Shown: one piece after another, positions 37,685 through 48,359 of the stretch
Position numbering within the stretch: position 1 is the stretch's first letter
Layout of the letters: each line of letters begins with the position of its first letter
Origin: Leptospira soteropolitanensis
GTDB lineage: Bacteria; Spirochaetota; Leptospiria; Leptospirales; Leptospiraceae
Length of the DNA stretch: 64,000 bases
Direction: 5' to 3'
Assembly (NCBI RefSeq): GCF_026151655.1
Contig: NZ_JAMQPN010000001.1
Location: forward strand, 496,001-560,000
The notes under the pieces: model-generated
What the model saw: only the letters and a program-made list of their open reading frames with translations
Databases searched by the model: none
Told to the model about the DNA's origin: nothing
Position numbers and translations under genes: made by a program

Positions 37685-38647
37685 ATGGATAAAAAAGTCC
37701 GACTCGGAGTCATCGGTACTGGCCACATGGGTCAGTACCACGTAAACGTGGCTAAACAATTATCCGATGCTGAGCTCATCGGGATATTTGATGCCAACGC
37801 AGAACGTGCCACACAAATTGCTGAAAAACACAAAACAAAAGCATTTGGTACGATAGAAGATTTATTGAAAGAAACGGATGCAATCATCATTGCAGCGCCA
37901 ACTTTCTTACATCATAAAATCGCAAAACAGGCGCTTACTGAGAAAAAACATGTTTTGGTTGAAAAACCAATTTCTCAAACAGTGGAAGAAGCGAAAGAAC
38001 TCGTAAACTTAGCAAAACAAAACAATTTGATTTTGCAAGTTGGTCATGTGGAAAGATTTAATGGTGCTGTTTTAGAGTTAGGTAAAATTGCCGAACACCC
38101 AATCCTCATTGAATCTAGAAGGATTGCACCTTACAATAGTCGTATCACTGATGTTGGTGTGGTTCTCGATATGATGATTCATGATATCGATATCGTATTG
38201 AACCTAGTGAAGTCTGACGTGAAGGAAGTGAAAGCTGTTGGGTCTTCCGTTGTTTCTAATCACGAAGATATTGCTAGTGTGGTTTTAAAATTTGCAAACG
38301 GTTGTGTCGCATCACTCAATGCATCACGTTCCTCCCAAGCAAAAATAAGAACTCTAAATATTTCTCAAAAAGATTCCTATGTATTTTTGGATTTTACCAA
38401 TCAAGAGATTGAGTTACATAGACAAGCAAGTTCAACAACGCAACTAGGCAGTGGAGAAATCAAATATAGACAAGAATCTATTGTGGAAAAAATCTTTGTT
38501 CATAAAGATAATCCACTGAAACAAGAACATGAGCACTTCGTTAAATGTATCAAAGGAGAATCCGAGCCGATGGTAAAAGGTGATTCCGATATTAAAACAT
38601 TAGAAGTTGCATATCGTATCTTGGAAGAGATTCACGGCAAAAAATAA
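37685..38647 (+). CDS. Gfo/Idh/MocA family NAD(P)-dependent oxidoreductase
   Basis: About 320 residues from ATG 37685 (an upstream TTG at 37673 is possible). The Rossmann domain has VRLGVIGTGHMGQYH and the EKP motif (HVLVEKPISQT), with the typical VGHVERF and DMMIHDIDI in the middle. It probably acts on a sugar or sugar derivative. Its end overlaps the YqgE gene by one base. The chaperone operon probably continues into it. Confidence 0.88.
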   Translation: MDKKVRLGVIGTGHMGQYHVNVAKQLSDAELIGIFDANAERATQIAEKHKTKAFGTIEDLLKETDAIIIAAPTFLHHKIAKQALTEKKHVLVEKPISQTVEEAKELVNLAKQNNLILQVGHVERFNGAVLELGKIAEHPILIESRRIAPYNSRITDVGVVLDMMIHDIDIVLNLVKSDVKEVKAVGSSVVSNHEDIASVVLKFANGCVASLNASRSSQAKIRTLNISQKDSYVFLDFTNQEIELHRQASSTTQLGSGEIKYRQESIVEKIFVHKDNPLKQEHEHFVKCIKGESEPMVKGDSDIKTLEVAYRILEEIHGKK

Positions 38648-39213
38648 TGACAGATCATCCTGATTCAACTCGAGGAAAGTTACTCATTTCCAATTCTAGT
38701 GTGATTCAGGATTTTTTTCATAAATCCGTTGTCCTTATGGTAGATCATGACGACGACGGGGCTTTTGGTCTGGTTTTAAACAAACCAACTGATCAAACAA
38801 TGGAATCATTGATTAAAAATCTTCCAGAAACTGTACATTCCAGCAAACAGGTGTTTTCCGGTGGTCCTGTTGATAATATGTTTGTGTCTATTCTTCATAA
38901 TGGAAAACAAACAGAAGATCCGGGTGTAGAAATTGTTCCAGGAATCTATATGGCACGAAGTTTTGATACAATGATTGAAGTTTTATCTTCTGATCAGATT
39001 CAATTTCGTGTTTTGCAAGGATATGCCGGCTGGTCAGCAGGACAATTAGAAAGTGAATTTGAGAGGTTATCTTGGGTAGTCTCTGATCAAGTAGATGATT
39101 CCATTGTCTTTCGAGAAGATGATCCTGAAGTAATCTGGCGAGATGCCCTTCGTAACAAAGGTGGAATTTACAAATACTTTGTTGACCACACAAAAGATCC
39201 ATCTCTCAATTGA
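38647..39213 (+). CDS. YqgE/AlgH family protein
   Basis: 188 residues. The DUF179 (AlgH) signature is clear: GKLLISNSSVIQDFFHKSVV, DDDGAFGLVLNKPT, FSGGPVD and the GYAGWSAGQLESE block. Function unknown, proposed to affect transcription or alginate in other bacteria. It uses an ATG that overlaps the stop of the oxidoreductase (TAATG). Confidence 0.93.
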   Translation: MTDHPDSTRGKLLISNSSVIQDFFHKSVVLMVDHDDDGAFGLVLNKPTDQTMESLIKNLPETVHSSKQVFSGGPVDNMFVSILHNGKQTEDPGVEIVPGIYMARSFDTMIEVLSSDQIQFRVLQGYAGWSAGQLESEFERLSWVVSDQVDDSIVFREDDPEVIWRDALRNKGGIYKYFVDHTKDPSLN

Positions 39214-39234
39214 TCCACTTTATCTGGCACCTAT

Positions 39235-39978
39235 ATGAAACTTTCATCAAAAAAGATTGTTCTTAGTTCAGGTTCTTCCCCTGTTGGAAAAGAACTTTTA
39301 CCGATGTTACTTACTGAAGGTGCACTCGTTGTGGTTGGTGATGTCAATCCAGAAGAAATTCCTAATCATCCCAATCTTCAAAAATATAAAATTGATCCAT
39401 CGAAGCCTGATCAAATGGAAAGGCTGATAGAATCCGCAATTGAAACCTTAGACAAAATTGATGTATTCATTCTAAACTCAGAACAAATTAGTTATGCTGA
39501 AGATGAGAATGATGATTGGAATAAACTAAAATCATTATTTCACTCGAACACTCTTGCTCCTATTCGAACTGTTCAACGATTGACTAATCTGATTTCAGTG
39601 GGTCTCCATATTATTGTTGTTAGTTCTGATTTAACAAAAGGCCCAACACCGGGATTTGGATTGTATGGATCGTCAAAATCTGCATTCGATTATTTTTGGG
39701 ATTCCTTTCGGAAACAGGTGGGTAGAGAGTTTCGGTTTTCTCGAGTCATCGCTCTCGACCCAAAACAATCTGACCCAAAGAGGGTGGCAAGGTCGGTATT
39801 GAGTTCAGTGGTGCGCCCGAAAAAGAAAAGATTTGAGCATTTTTCACAATGGGGGAATCGGTTTTTTCTCAAAATTTTCCCCTTTTTATCTTTTTTTCGA
39901 ACTTTAGCTTACGGTTTTCGCCTGAAACAGGAGAAAAAGAAAAAAATTTCTACCAATGATGGGAATCCATCTACTTAA
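39235..39978 (+). CDS. Short-chain dehydrogenase/reductase
   Basis: 247 residues. The coenzyme loop SSGSSPVGKELL replaces the usual TGxxxGxG, and the catalytic Tyr-x3-Lys appears as YGSSK, with VVSSD supplying the Ser. The tail after residue 200 is basic, hydrophobic and ends in lysines, possibly membrane-associating. The substrate is unknown. It follows YqgE after 21 bases. Confidence 0.75.
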   Translation: MKLSSKKIVLSSGSSPVGKELLPMLLTEGALVVVGDVNPEEIPNHPNLQKYKIDPSKPDQMERLIESAIETLDKIDVFILNSEQISYAEDENDDWNKLKSLFHSNTLAPIRTVQRLTNLISVGLHIIVVSSDLTKGPTPGFGLYGSSKSAFDYFWDSFRKQVGREFRFSRVIALDPKQSDPKRVARSVLSSVVRPKKKRFEHFSQWGNRFFLKIFPFLSFFRTLAYGFRLKQEKKKKISTNDGNPST

Positions 39979-40161
39979 AACTAGTCATTTCGTACTCTTT
40001 GTAAACACTCGCCCCTCTGAATTTTCCCACTGCTCATTTTATATACAGAAAAAAAACGACACATTTCTGACTTATGTCGGATTGCTTTGCTATCCATCCT
40101 TTTCGGTCATATTTTCCATTTGGTACAAATATTGCTAACTAAGTAAGCAGAGGGTATTCCC

Positions 40162-41586
40162 ATGTTTATCGCCGACTATAGTGCCAAAAATATTTACGAT
40201 GAGATGTTTTCTAACGAAGGTTATCCGCGCAAAAGTTATGATTTTGTAAAAACTAAAATGGAAAGTTTAGGTGGGATCGAACTCGTAAAACGTAGCAGTT
40301 CTGCCGAGAGAGCTCTCATGTCGCTCGGAATCACCTTTACTTTGTATGGTGATGGTGGGGAACAAGAAAGGATTATGCCTTTTGATGTCATTCCCCGTAT
40401 AGTTCCAAGCGAAGAATGGATCAGTTTGGAAAAAGGACTGAAACAAAGAATCCAAGCTCTCAATTTATTTTTAACTGATATTTATGGGGAAGGTAAGATT
40501 CTAAAAGATAAAATCATTCCTCGCGAATTGATTGAGTCAAGTTCTGGATATCTCAAACAATGTATTGGATTAAAACCGCCAAAGGATATTTGGATTCATA
40601 TCACTGGGACAGATTTGGTTCGAGATGGTGCAGGCGCCTTTTATGTGTTAGAAGACAATTTACGTTGTCCTTCCGGTGTATCTTACGTATTGGAAAATCG
40701 TGAGGTAATGAAACGAACCTTCCCTGAACTTTTTGAAAAGTTAAATATTCGCCAAGTTTATGATTATCCATATCACCTAAGATCTATGTTGGAAAATTTG
40801 ACTGATGTGGTAGATCCGGTGATTGCCGTATGGACTCCTGGTGTTTTTAATTCAGCTTATTATGAACACAGCTTTTTAGCGCAAAAGATGGGTGTGTATC
40901 TTGTTGAAGGATCAGATCTCGTTGTTGAAAATCATAAAGTATTTATGAAAACAACAAAGGGTCTCCGTAAGGTGGATGTGATTTATCGAAGAATCGATGA
41001 TACTTTCATGGATCAATCTACATTTAGACCTGACTCTTTGCTCGGTGTAAAGGGAATCTTTGAAGCATTCAAAAGAGGAAATGTGGCACTTGCCAATGCT
41101 CCAGGAACAGGAGTCGCAGATGATAAAGTGATTTATTCTTATGTTCCTAAGATCATAAAATACTACTTAGGTGAAGATCCGATCATACCAAATGTTCCTA
41201 CATATCTTTGTTCTGAAGAAGCCGACTTAAAATATGTTTTGGATAATATTCATAATTTGGTAGTAAAGGCGGCCAATGGTGCTGGTGGATATGGAATGAT
41301 CATAGGACCCAAGGCAAGTAAACAAGAACAAGAAGATTTTAAAGAACTGGTTAAAGCAGATCCTAGAAATTATATTGCTCAACCTGTATTGAATCTTTCT
41401 ACGGTTCCTACGCTTATAGCTGATAAAATCGAATCAAGACACGTTGACTTACGACCGTTCATTTTGTACGGCAAAGACATTTATGTGATGCCAGGTGGGT
41501 TAACTCGTGTTGCTCTTCGTAAAGGATCACTTGTGGTCAATTCATCCCAGGGAGGCGGTTCAAAAGACACCTGGGTCCTAGGATAA
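40162..41586 (+). CDS. Circularly permuted ATP-grasp ligase (COG2308), copy A
   Basis: 474 residues. It is a CP-ATP-grasp (DUF404/407) enzyme: [33 protein letters not shown], the glycine-rich nucleotide loop [11 protein letters not shown], and the closing GGLTRV and SKDTWVL. It is predicted to form an amide bond, probably joining an amino acid or peptide, from genome-neighbourhood work on amidoligases. It starts a tightly packed five-gene operon, with an alpha-E gene next. Confidence 0.9.
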   Translation: MFIADYSAKNIYDEMFSNEGYPRKSYDFVKTKMESLGGIELVKRSSSAERALMSLGITFTLYGDGGEQERIMPFDVIPRIVPSEEWISLEKGLKQRIQALNLFLTDIYGEGKILKDKIIPRELIESSSGYLKQCIGLKPPKDIWIHITGTDLVRDGAGAFYVLEDNLRCPSGVSYVLENREVMKRTFPELFEKLNIRQVYDYPYHLRSMLENLTDVVDPVIAVWTPGVFNSAYYEHSFLAQKMGVYLVEGSDLVVENHKVFMKTTKGLRKVDVIYRRIDDTFMDQSTFRPDSLLGVKGIFEAFKRGNVALANAPGTGVADDKVIYSYVPKIIKYYLGEDPIIPNVPTYLCSEEADLKYVLDNIHNLVVKAANGAGGYGMIIGPKASKQEQEDFKELVKADPRNYIAQPVLNLSTVPTLIADKIESRHVDLRPFILYGKDIYVMPGGLTRVALRKGSLVVNSSQGGGSKDTWVLG

Positions 41587-41595
41587 GGTATTTAT

Positions 41596-42564
41596 ATGTT
41601 AAGCCGAGTTGCTGAATCAGTTTTTTGGATGAATCGATATATCGAGAGAGCAGAAAACTACTCGAGGTTTATTGATGTGAATCATCAGTTGTCTTTGGAT
41701 TTGAATGAAGAGGTTCCTAACCAATGGTTACCGCTTGTTCATACAACTGGTGACATTGAATTGTTTGAGAAAAGGTATTCTAGCCCGAGTCCTGTCAACG
41801 TCATACGTTTTATGACTTTTGATGAGGAAAATCCCAATTCAATTTTTCAATGTTTGTCAAGAGCAAGGGAGAATGCTCGTACGATTCGCGAAAATATTTC
41901 TACTTCCATGTGGGAAGTGTTAAATGAGTTTTACCTCTTTGTGAAAGATTATCGAAAAGTGCATTTGGAAAGTGCTGATCTACATGGAGACACACTTTCT
42001 ATGGGGTTTTCTGAATTTTTGAGTACAGTTCGTAAAAGTTGCCAAAGTTTTTATGGATGTTCCGATGCTACCATCTCACATGACGAAGTCTGGAATTTTT
42101 CTTTGCTTGGAAGATTTTTAGAACGTGCGGATAAAACTACGAGAATTCTAGATATGAAGTATTTCATTCTTCTACCTTCTGTTCATGATGTAGGCTCTAC
42201 TTTAGACTTACTGCAGTGGTTGTCTTTGTTAAAATCAGCATCAGCACATGAGATGTATAATCAAAAATACAAACGAGTCAATCCTAAAGATATTGCTGAG
42301 TTTTTAATTCTAGATGAAACCTTTCCTAGATCCATTTTCTTTTGTATTCAAGAGATGCAAGAGGCTTTGGAAAAAATCTCTGGAATTAAGGAAGGTTTAC
42401 CTAGGAATTTAGCGCAAGATGCAACTACAGTTTATTTGAATCGTCTGCGATCAGAAAATATCAATTCCATTTTTGATAAAGGTCTACATGAATATTTGGA
42501 TGATATTCAAATAGAGCTTAATCATATAGGTTCCAAAATTGTGGAACGTTTTTTTACAAACTAA
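41596..42564 (+). CDS. Alpha-E domain protein (COG2307), stand-alone copy
   Basis: 322 residues, mostly helical. The N-terminal signature MLSRVAESVFWMNRYIERAENYSR is typical of alpha-E proteins, and a second piece RFLERADKTTRILD occurs in the middle. Function is unknown, but the family occurs almost only beside CP-ATP-grasp and transglutaminase-like genes. It starts nine bases after the ATP-grasp stop and is two bases from the next gene. Confidence 0.9.
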   Translation: MLSRVAESVFWMNRYIERAENYSRFIDVNHQLSLDLNEEVPNQWLPLVHTTGDIELFEKRYSSPSPVNVIRFMTFDEENPNSIFQCLSRARENARTIRENISTSMWEVLNEFYLFVKDYRKVHLESADLHGDTLSMGFSEFLSTVRKSCQSFYGCSDATISHDEVWNFSLLGRFLERADKTTRILDMKYFILLPSVHDVGSTLDLLQWLSLLKSASAHEMYNQKYKRVNPKDIAEFLILDETFPRSIFFCIQEMQEALEKISGIKEGLPRNLAQDATTVYLNRLRSENINSIFDKGLHEYLDDIQIELNHIGSKIVERFFTN

Positions 42565-42566
42565 CT

Positions 42567-45500
42567 ATGAGTATACGAGTAGCACTTTCCCATATTACAA
42601 CTTATCAATATGATAAGTCAATTCGGCTCTCTCCGCATGTAATTAGATTAAGACCTGCACCACATACTAAGAATCACATCGTTTCTTATTCACTGAATAT
42701 TCTGCCTGAACAGAAGTTTCTTAATTGGCAGCAAGATCCATTTGGCAATTATTTAGCTCGTTTAGTTTTTCCGGAAAAAACAAATATACTACAAGTAGCT
42801 GTAGATTTGGTTACCGACTTAAAAGTTATCAATCCATTTGATTTTTTTGTGGAAGAGTATGCAGAGAAGTTTCCATTTACTTATGATAAAATTTTAAAAA
42901 AAGAATTAACACCATATTTAAAAGTTAAAAAACCTGGAAAACTTCTCACATCGTACCTCAAAACGATCAATGTAGAACCAAGAAGAATTGTAGAATTTTT
43001 GGTTGCACTCAATGCAAAAGTTTACTCTGACATTGGTTATGTGATCAGAATGGAACCTGGAATCCAAACGACCGAATTTACACTATCATCGCGTATGGGT
43101 TCTTGTAGAGATTCCGCTTATTTGTTAGTTCAAATTTTGAGACATATGGGTCTTGCAGCCAGATTTGTATCAGGATATTTGATACAATTAAAAGCGGACG
43201 TAAAATCTCTCGATGGTCCATCGGGTACTGAATCTGATTTTACGGATTTACATGCATGGGCAGAGGTATATATTCCCGGTGCTGGTTGGGTAGGACTTGA
43301 TCCGACTTCCGGTCTTTTTGCTGGTGAGGGTCATATTCCTCTTGCCGCAACTCCAGAGCCAGAGTCTGCGGGCCCAATTCAAGGTTTTGCAGAGAAAGCC
43401 AAAACCGAATTTTCTTTCCACATGAACGTAGAAAGAGTTTTGGAAACACCACGTGTTACCTTACCATACCAGGACGAAGAATGGGATCGCATCGTTCGAT
43501 TAGGCGATTCCATTGACAAACGAATTAGAAAAAATGATATAAGACTTACCATTGGTGGAGAACCTACTTTTGTATCCACAGAAAATCGGGAAGCTCCGGA
43601 ATGGAATTTTGATGCTTTAGGATTTGAAAAATATTCTAAATCAGAACAACTTATAAAGCGCTTAGGAAAACACTTTGCTCCGGGAGGTATACTTCAATAC
43701 AGCCAAGGAAAATGGTATCCTGGTGAACCGATTCCTCGTTGGGCGATGATTTCTTATTGGCGAAAAGATGGTGAACCTATCTGGACCCACCCATATTTAT
43801 TAGCAGATGATCGTTATACTGGTTCTGCAACTACAGATGATGCAAGAAGATTTATAAGTATTCTTGGAATTCATTTAAACATACCATCCAAATCAATTCA
43901 TTCAGCTTATGAGGATAATTTATATTATCTTTGGCAAGAAGCAAATTTGCCAAGTGAAGTAGAATTAATGTTAGATGGTTTAAATACCTATGATAGAATG
44001 GAACGAGAACGAGTTTTAAAGGTGATCGATTCTGGTATACATCGTGAAGTAGGTTATACAATCCCACTTGATTATGATGCGTTCAGTCATTCTTGGATAA
44101 CAGATGAATGGACTTTTAGACGCGGCAAGATGTTTTTAATTCCTGGCGATTCACCAATTGGACTCAGGCTTCCTTTGCATTCATTAGGTGGAAAATCGTA
44201 TTATCCTTACCCAGAGGATCCGGCCGCTGCCAAACCTTCCTTGCCAAAAGCAAAGGAATTGAGTCAATCGCAATTATTTTCAACGAACTATAGTTATTCG
44301 ATTGGTGGTTTGCATACAAGAACTGCACTCTGTGTAGAACCAAGAAATGGAAATATTAGAGTATTTTTACCTCCAATTCAATCACTCGAAGGTTGGCTCA
44401 GACTCATTTATGCGATCGAACAAACGGCTCTTGAAACGGATATACCAATTGTATTGGAAGGTTATGAAGCCCCATATGACTCAAGATTAAATCGTTTCAA
44501 AATTACACCAGATCCCGGCGTGATCGAGGTAAACTTTCATCCTTCTACTTCTTTTGGAGAAATCGTAGAAAAAACAAAAGTTTTGTATGACGAGGCCTAC
44601 CAACTTCGGTTAACAGCAGAGAAATTTTTAATCGACGGTCGTCACTCGGGAACCGGTGGAGGAAATCATATCACGTTAGGTGGTGCTACTGTTACTGATA
44701 GCCCATTTTTAAGAAAACCTTCACTTTTACGAAGTTTGGTGGCATATTGGCAAAATCATCCCGGACTTTCTTATCTTTTTTCTGGAATGTTTATAGGACC
44801 TACTTCTCAATCACCGCGAATCGATGAAGCAAGAAATGATTCATTACACGAATTAAAAATAGCATTCCAACAAATAGATTCTAGTAGGCACACACCGCCT
44901 TGGATGTTAGATAGAATTTTAAGAAATATTTTAATTGATATTACTGGAAATACACATCGGACAGAAATATCCATCGACAAACTATTTGACCCTGGCTCAT
45001 CTACCGGCCGTTTGGGGTTAATTGAAATGCGTGCGTTTGAAATGCCTCCCCATTATCAGATGAGTGTTATCCAACAAGCATTTATGATGGCCATTATTTG
45101 TAAATTCTGGGAAGAACCTTATTATGGTAATCCCATTAATTGGAATACTGAATTACATGATAGATTTATGTTACCATACTTTGTTTATCGTGATTTTAAA
45201 GAAGTGATTCAAGATTTGCAAAATAGTGGTTTTGGATTCTTGTCAAAAGACTTTGATCCATTTTTTGAATTCAGATTCCCTCAATATGGTATTTGTTATT
45301 TGGATGGTATGGAAATTGAATTACGAATGGCCTTAGAACCTTGGAATGTACTTGGTGAAGAAAATACTGCACAGGGAACTTCACGCGGAGTAGATTCTGC
45401 AACAGAGAGAGTGCAAGTCAAAGTAAAAGGATTTCATCTAGAGCGATATCGATTAAGTTGCAATGGTTACGAAGTTCCACTACAACCAACATCGGTACAA

Positions 45501-45824
45501 AATGAATTTGTTGCTGGGGTTCGGTTTAAAGCATGGTCGCCTGTTTTTACTTTACATCCACAACTCCCTGCACAGCAATCATTAGTGTTTGATGTTTATG
45601 ACACTTGGAATCATAGAGCACTGGGTGGCTGCACATATCATGTTTCACATCCGGGAGGATTGTCATATCAAACGATCCCTATCAATGGATATGAAGCTGA
45701 ATCAAGAAGGATTTCCCGCTTTTGGACTCATGGGCACAAAATAGGAAAAAGTCTACCACCAGTTCGTTTAGAAAATAAAGCCTTCCCATCAACATTGGAT
45801 CTTAGGATGGTAACATTCAAATAG
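42567..45824 (+). CDS. Transglutaminase-like protease fused to DUF2126 amidoligase domain
   Basis: 1085 residues. The N-terminal bacterial transglutaminase-like module (about 1-290) carries the triad Cys180 (GSCRDS), His229 (HAWAEV) and Asp245 (LDPTSG). The rest (about 300-1085) is DUF2126, a predicted amidoligase with TIGGEPTF, GGNHITLGG, SPFLRKPSLLRSL and SPRIDEARNDS. Together it could cut and make peptide-like bonds. It lies in the centre of the five-gene block, and its stop abuts the next start with no gap. Confidence 0.9.
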   Translation: MSIRVALSHITTYQYDKSIRLSPHVIRLRPAPHTKNHIVSYSLNILPEQKFLNWQQDPFGNYLARLVFPEKTNILQVAVDLVTDLKVINPFDFFVEEYAEKFPFTYDKILKKELTPYLKVKKPGKLLTSYLKTINVEPRRIVEFLVALNAKVYSDIGYVIRMEPGIQTTEFTLSSRMGSCRDSAYLLVQILRHMGLAARFVSGYLIQLKADVKSLDGPSGTESDFTDLHAWAEVYIPGAGWVGLDPTSGLFAGEGHIPLAATPEPESAGPIQGFAEKAKTEFSFHMNVERVLETPRVTLPYQDEEWDRIVRLGDSIDKRIRKNDIRLTIGGEPTFVSTENREAPEWNFDALGFEKYSKSEQLIKRLGKHFAPGGILQYSQGKWYPGEPIPRWAMISYWRKDGEPIWTHPYLLADDRYTGSATTDDARRFISILGIHLNIPSKSIHSAYEDNLYYLWQEANLPSEVELMLDGLNTYDRMERERVLKVIDSGIHREVGYTIPLDYDAFSHSWITDEWTFRRGKMFLIPGDSPIGLRLPLHSLGGKSYYPYPEDPAAAKPSLPKAKELSQSQLFSTNYSYSIGGLHTRTALCVEPRNGNIRVFLPPIQSLEGWLRLIYAIEQTALETDIPIVLEGYEAPYDSRLNRFKITPDPGVIEVNFHPSTSFGEIVEKTKVLYDEAYQLRLTAEKFLIDGRHSGTGGGNHITLGGATVTDSPFLRKPSLLRSLVAYWQNHPGLSYLFSGMFIGPTSQSPRIDEARNDSLHELKIAFQQIDSSRHTPPWMLDRILRNILIDITGNTHRTEISIDKLFDPGSSTGRLGLIEMRAFEMPPHYQMSVIQQAFMMAIICKFWEEPYYGNPINWNTELHDRFMLPYFVYRDFKEVIQDLQNSGFGFLSKDFDPFFEFRFPQYGICYLDGMEIELRMALEPWNVLGEENTAQGTSRGVDSATERVQVKVKGFHLERYRLSCNGYEVPLQPTSVQNEFVAGVRFKAWSPVFTLHPQLPAQQSLVFDVYDTWNHRALGGCTYHVSHPGGLSYQTIPINGYEAESRRISRFWTHGHKIGKSLPPVRLENKAFPSTLDLRMVTFK

Positions 45825-48359
45825 ATGATGACTCAAGACCCTTTTCATTTAATCGGAAATTATAGAACCATCCCTGGAGTTTATGATGAGCTCTACGATG
45901 CAGAAGGTCAAATCCGGAACAAATATAAGTTCTTAGTTAAGTCATTCCAAGAATTAGGACCTGCGGAGTTATTGAACCGTAGGCGTGATACAGATCGGAT
46001 CCTTAGAGAAAATGGTGTTACTTATAATTTATACCAATCAGACTCACCAGAAGCTAAGGAAAGACCTTGGGATTTAGATTTATTTCCTTTGGTAATGGAA
46101 AGTGAAGAGTGGCGTGTCTTAGAAAGAGGATTAAACCAACGAGCCGATTTACTAGATGCCCTTGTCAGAGATGTATACTCCAAAAGACGTCTGTTATACG
46201 AAAAAAAAATTCCTCCCGAAATTTTATTTAATGAATCTTCTTTTTTGCGCGCTTGTGATGGAATGTATGATTCCAATCATTTTCTAACAAAAAATCCTGC
46301 CCTTCTATTTTTTGTTTGCGATTTAATCAGAGCTGCTGATGGAAATTTTTACGTTTTAAATGATCGAGTACAAGCACCATCCGGCTCAGGGTATTCATTA
46401 GAAAATAGAATTGTATTGTCTCGAATTTTCCCAAGTATGTACCGCGATGCAATGGTTCACCGTGTTGCTGTTTACTTTCGTTCTCTTCGAAAATCATTGA
46501 CTCAACTTGCAGGTGTTACTGGGCGAGAACCAGTCATAGTTCTTTTGACTCCAGGTCCATCCAATGAAACTTATTTTGAGCATGCATATCTTGCTGGTTA
46601 TTTAGGTTATACTCTTGTCCAAGGCGAAGATTTAACGGTTAGAAAAAATAAAGTCTATATGAAGACTGTGGAAGGTTTGCAACAAATAGATTTGATTTTG
46701 CGAAGAGTAGATGATGATTTTATGGATCCATTGGAACTAAGAGGAGATTCTCTTTTGGGAGTTCCTGGACTTTTGGAATCAGTTCGCTCTGGACATGTAA
46801 AGATTGCAAATCCTATTGGAACTGGTTTTTTGGAGAATCGTGCTTTATTGCCTTTTTACTCAGATCTATGTCGTTTTTATTTAGGCGAAGATTTGATTCT
46901 GCCAATGGCACCTACTTATTGGATGGGAACACCTGATCACTTCCAATACGTAATTCAGAATCCAGAAAAATATGTTTTTAAAACAGTATCTCGTACTGAT
47001 GAGGAAAAACCTGTAACATTTATTGAGCTTAGTGGAGAAAGAAAGGATTCATTTCTGCAAAAATTGAAATTATTACCAAATCGATTTATTGCGCAAGAAA
47101 TGATTGCTTCTGCTACCGTTCCAGTGCTTGGTGATAATGGTTTTCGTCCAGGTCGCGCAATCATGAGAACATTTGTTTCTTCCTCTGGATCAGGATACCA
47201 AACAATGGCAGGGGGTCTCGTGAGAGTTTCTCCTTCTTTGGATGATTTTTTCATTACAAGCCAAAGAGGAGCTTGGAGCAAAGATCTTTGGGTTCTCGCA
47301 ACTGAAACTCAAAAAGAAGAATCACTATTAGTTTCAAAATCCGATCAGGTCTTAATTTCAAGAAAAAGTGCAGGAGTTCCCAGTCGTGTTGCTGATAACT
47401 TATTTTGGTTAGCAAGATATTTAGAAAGATCGGAAAATCAAACGCGCGTCATACGAGAAGCAACTTATAAGATTTTACAAGTTGAAGATGGGTATGAAAG
47501 AGAATCATTAGAAAATTCTTTAAAATTGGTTACTCATGTTACTAACAGTTATCCTGGATTTATTGGTGATGACGCTGGTGAATTATTTTTAAATCCATTT
47601 CCAGAACTGCAACGTTTGACAACAGATCGTCACATAGTTGGAAGTTTAGCATTTCATTTAAAAAGTTTAGTAACTGCTTCTAAATCAGTTAGGGATCGAC
47701 TTTCGGAAGATATGAAAAAGATACTCTTACATTTAGAAGATCAAACTAATCATGAAATTGAATCTTACGATCAAATTATCGACTATTTGCAAAAAATAGT
47801 AGTAAACCTGTCATCACTCACTGGTTTGTCCTTTGAAAATATGAGTCGAGAAGCTGGATGGTATTTTTTAAATCTAGGTCGTCGCATAGAAAGATCAATT
47901 AATATGATTTTGATGTTGCAAGGTATGATTCGTTGGGATAGTTTTCGCGACAAATCTTCTTTTGAAACATTTTTAAGGATTAATGATATTCGACTTACTT
48001 ACAATAGACGTTACAGTGGTAAAATAGATCAGGAATCGGTATTAGATATTCTTTTATTTGATACAACAAATCCACGGTCTTTTGCTTATCAATTAGAACA
48101 AATCAATTCAGATATAAAATTTTTACCAGGGAAAGACGAAAAGGCTGTGTATTCGGAAGATCGAGCCGCACTTCAGCTATACACTCATTTTAAAATGAAA
48201 GATATTTCCCTATTTTTTGCGAGTGAAAATCCATTAGAGTCCGTTTCCATTTGGCTGGAGGAGTTACATACTTATTTAAAACTATTGTCCGAATCTCTTT
48301 CTTCACGGTATTTCAATTATACGGAAGAACAAACTAGAATCGGAGATGGCAATGGCTGA
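45825..48359 (+). CDS. Fused CP-ATP-grasp and alpha-E protein, copy B
   Basis: 844 residues. The CP-ATP-grasp part (about 1-500) resembles copy A (RRVDDDFMD, GDSLLGVPGL, FYLGEDLILP, GGLVRV, SKDLWVL) but the glycine-rich nucleotide loop is replaced by KTVSRTDEEKPV and the DDK box by GFLENR, so nucleotide binding may differ. The alpha-E part (about 519-830) begins SRVADNLFWLARYLERSE. It is directly adjacent to the previous gene's stop and overlaps the next gene by eight bases. Confidence 0.9.
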   Translation: MMTQDPFHLIGNYRTIPGVYDELYDAEGQIRNKYKFLVKSFQELGPAELLNRRRDTDRILRENGVTYNLYQSDSPEAKERPWDLDLFPLVMESEEWRVLERGLNQRADLLDALVRDVYSKRRLLYEKKIPPEILFNESSFLRACDGMYDSNHFLTKNPALLFFVCDLIRAADGNFYVLNDRVQAPSGSGYSLENRIVLSRIFPSMYRDAMVHRVAVYFRSLRKSLTQLAGVTGREPVIVLLTPGPSNETYFEHAYLAGYLGYTLVQGEDLTVRKNKVYMKTVEGLQQIDLILRRVDDDFMDPLELRGDSLLGVPGLLESVRSGHVKIANPIGTGFLENRALLPFYSDLCRFYLGEDLILPMAPTYWMGTPDHFQYVIQNPEKYVFKTVSRTDEEKPVTFIELSGERKDSFLQKLKLLPNRFIAQEMIASATVPVLGDNGFRPGRAIMRTFVSSSGSGYQTMAGGLVRVSPSLDDFFITSQRGAWSKDLWVLATETQKEESLLVSKSDQVLISRKSAGVPSRVADNLFWLARYLERSENQTRVIREATYKILQVEDGYERESLENSLKLVTHVTNSYPGFIGDDAGELFLNPFPELQRLTTDRHIVGSLAFHLKSLVTASKSVRDRLSEDMKKILLHLEDQTNHEIESYDQIIDYLQKIVVNLSSLTGLSFENMSREAGWYFLNLGRRIERSINMILMLQGMIRWDSFRDKSSFETFLRINDIRLTYNRRYSGKIDQESVLDILLFDTTNPRSFAYQLEQINSDIKFLPGKDEKAVYSEDRAALQLYTHFKMKDISLFFASENPLESVSIWLEELHTYLKLLSESLSSRYFNYTEEQTRIGDGNG

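Noticed and set aside
39979..40161. Small gene or strong promoter before the ATP-grasp operon
   Set aside because: A 60-codon frame exists but lacks a ribosome site and a protein-like pattern; no consensus promoter could be settled on.
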